Of a stretch of 64,000 bases of DNA, positions 62,201 through 64,000 are shown piece by piece (within the stretch, counting starts at the first letter, position 1; each line of letters starts with the position of its first letter). Below the pieces are notes generated by a model. It was not told the DNA's origin. It searched no databases and saw only the letters and a list, made by a program, of their open reading frames with translations. Source of the stretch: Hormiphora californensis (lineage: Eukaryota > Ctenophora > Tentaculata > Cydippida > Pleurobrachiidae); contig CM035360.1 in assembly GCA_020137815.1 (NCBI GenBank), forward strand, positions 1,246,577 through 1,310,576, written 5' to 3'. A program made the position numbers and the translations under genes.

Positions 62201-64000
62201 CCCAGATGGGATATCAAAACATAACATTCAGTACTTCTATAAGAGGATAATCGCAGAATTCTCCACCTTTCAGGTTGAACAAAAACATCATCAACCAAAA
62301 TCCGTGGATAGATCACAACTAAAACTTGGATTCAAGCCAAAACTGCTGAAACCCACAACAAGACGGGTTCTCGTGTTCCAAACACACCCCCACCTCATTT
62401 ACCAAAAGATACCAGTACTATCAGTGGAAAGGTACAGCGTTTACAATGCTTACAACTACGGCACATCCGTACTACTCTCCCAGCCACATCCTGTGTTAAC
62501 CTACAGAGAGGTAACGGAGTATGGGGTGACAATACACGTGTTTGGAGGGAGGAGCTACACTTCATCAAGTATCTCCTTCTATCGGTATTACCTGGGGTCC
62601 AGGAGACTCATCCAGGGATACATAGCGCGTCAGTTGCATCCCCGGATTTCTAAATTTTACTCCCACCTTGCTGCAGAGATGGTGATTGTTCACCACCCTG
62701 ACAATGTAATTCGACCCGATGATAAGAGAGAAGGATCAAAGGTGGTGAGGAACCGGGTGAGCGGCTACGACAAGAAGCTGGTACCCATCACCCCGGTGAA
62801 ATTTCGGACAAGGCAAAAGTTGGTGAAGGAGCATACTGTGAAGTTGCTGTTTAACTTGATAGGAGCACCAGAAAAACAGGGGGTAAAGTTTGTAATCCAA
62901 GATAAACCCTACTTCACCAGGACATCCATGGTTCAACGAACTAAAGCTGTTGCGCAACCATCAGTAGGATTATCTCAAATGCTGATTCCTGTTCTGGCAG
63001 GCCATTCCAAGCTCAGCTACGTTGGAGAACATTGTGGGTTCGTAGTTAGCTCCCTACCACTCCAATTTACGGAAGAAACCCACGTGTTGGGTCTTCGTGA
63101 GGTGATCACAATGACTAAAACTCGCTCATGGCTGGCCCATTCTTTCAAATCTGTAGACACCAGTATCGAGAACCGTGGAAACATCGGACATCAAAGAACT
63201 CGTCTGGACAGGATCACCTGGCTTCAAACTGACACGAGGAAACGTGTGAAAGCAGTGGTGACTGGAAGAGTGAGTGACAGTACACGGATGACCATATCTA
63301 CCAGCGATAAGAATGCTTACGTAAGGGTCCTAACCAGAAAGCAAACGAAGGCAGTAAAAAAGAATGGCTCCACAGTGGTGAAACTCATTAAAGTGCTCCT
63401 ATATGAGACGAGAGAAACGGTCACAAAACAAGACAAACACACTATCACCAGTCTTCGAAAGCGAACCGTGACAGTGTCCCAGCGATCAAGGAAGCTCAAA
63501 CGGGTTATTTACACCCGTGACCAGACTAGCAGGCAGATACAGATAGTTGTCAAAGCTGTGGTGCTGGGCGAAGTTGGGAAACGAGCAGGAATGACAGTCT
63601 TTAAAAGTTCAACTGACATTTTGAAAATTGTTTACCGAAGGCTATCAAGGGTTGAAAAGATTGACCGTTATGTGGGTGTTTCTCAAAAACTAGATAAAAT
63701 TGTAGCGATTCTCCCCGACACGACCGTCAAAATAACAAAACCATCCGGCACCATCCAATCTCGACAACACCAAACAAACCTCAAGACCTTCCACTGGAAT
63801 CGGAGGTCATCACAACGAGATGTCCAGACATCAAAAAGAGTTGTCAGAATCTACCAGAAACGAGTAACGGGTTCAGTGGATGACACATTCCGAATGACAA
63901 TGTCCTACAGCCTCATTTTTGTCAGCCAGAGTTACGAAACTGATAAGAATATAGTTGGTGTAAAGGTCAGGACAGCACCGGTGACAACTGACGTTAAAGT
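58987..64000 (+). CDS. giant basic repeat protein, secreted, family unknown (runs off the end)
   Basis: Exon 58987-59060 encodes a hydrophobic segment (SIILLVALQVLQVLNA, then KDTPIVFH) that looks like a signal peptide. Its phase matches exon 59290 onward. From 59290 to the window end the frame is open without a stop for more than 1,560 codons, while all other frames are broken. The start codon must lie in an earlier exon not identified. The protein is rich in Arg, Lys, Ser, Thr and Val with scattered Cys. A strand-like motif recurs: SAVIVIDMPRA (59382), SAMVLIDMPRA (59853), TAGMSLLMSTPDG (60951), AAEMVIVHHPDN (62670), TRMTIST (63282). Near the end the repeat is about 101 residues. I recognise no domain. 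Tandem beta-rich extracellular domains are the best guess. A (GA)n tract sits in the preceding intron. Confidence 0.85.

Overview
The window is animal genomic DNA from an invertebrate. It shows spliceosomal GT-AG introns, a class A GPCR, an E2F factor, a tandem doublecortin-domain protein, very frequent (GA)n/(CT)n microsatellites, poly-C polypyrimidine tracts at 3' splice sites and a heavy load of short terminal-inverted-repeat elements. I cannot fix the phylum. An early-branching or marine invertebrate is plausible, but that is inference.

Layout. 1-7 kb holds repeats only: a ~160-bp satellite, two long-armed MITEs and several tandem or direct duplications. 7-12.5 kb holds the 3' part of an E2F gene (9080-10594), followed by a broken copy of the first coding exon of an aspartate aminotransferase. 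12.5-19.03 kb looks like a second, partly corrupted copy of 6.46-12.7 kb. Within it, 12.8-16.7 kb is inflated with homopolymers and is most likely poor-quality sequence or misassembly. The clean part of the copy ends in a truncated E2F exon directly upstream of the intact GOT1-type aspartate aminotransferase gene (19183-23036, 9 exons). A 13-exon doublecortin-domain gene spans 24584-34213, with a small secreted Lys/Ala-rich gene nested on the opposite strand of its intron 4. A secreted Cys-containing protein gene lies at 36417-39175, and a five-exon class A GPCR on the minus strand at 40114-42515. 43.3-51.8 kb is dominated by a piggyBac-like non-autonomous element (TTAA flanks) and a 2.2-kb foldback element. 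The right end carries two same-strand secreted-protein genes: a Trp/Asp-rich acidic protein with two frame breaks (54115-57373) and its degenerate tail copy, then a giant basic protein (58987 to beyond the window end) with a single exon of more than 4.7 kb.

The GOT1, DCX, GPCR and E2F gene models were rebuilt by hand from splice sites, and all intron phases agree. I recognise no homologue for the Trp-rich or the giant protein; together they are the best candidates for something undescribed. The giant protein carries a repeated motif, and in its last part the spacing is regular at about 101 residues (303 bp).

A second theme is structural. In three introns (two in GOT1, one in the Cys-containing gene) a minisatellite has grown from the 3' splice site itself, so each repeat unit is a copy of the acceptor plus the head of the next exon. 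One array puts an in-frame stop in every decoy, and another is an exact 33-bp in-frame unit.
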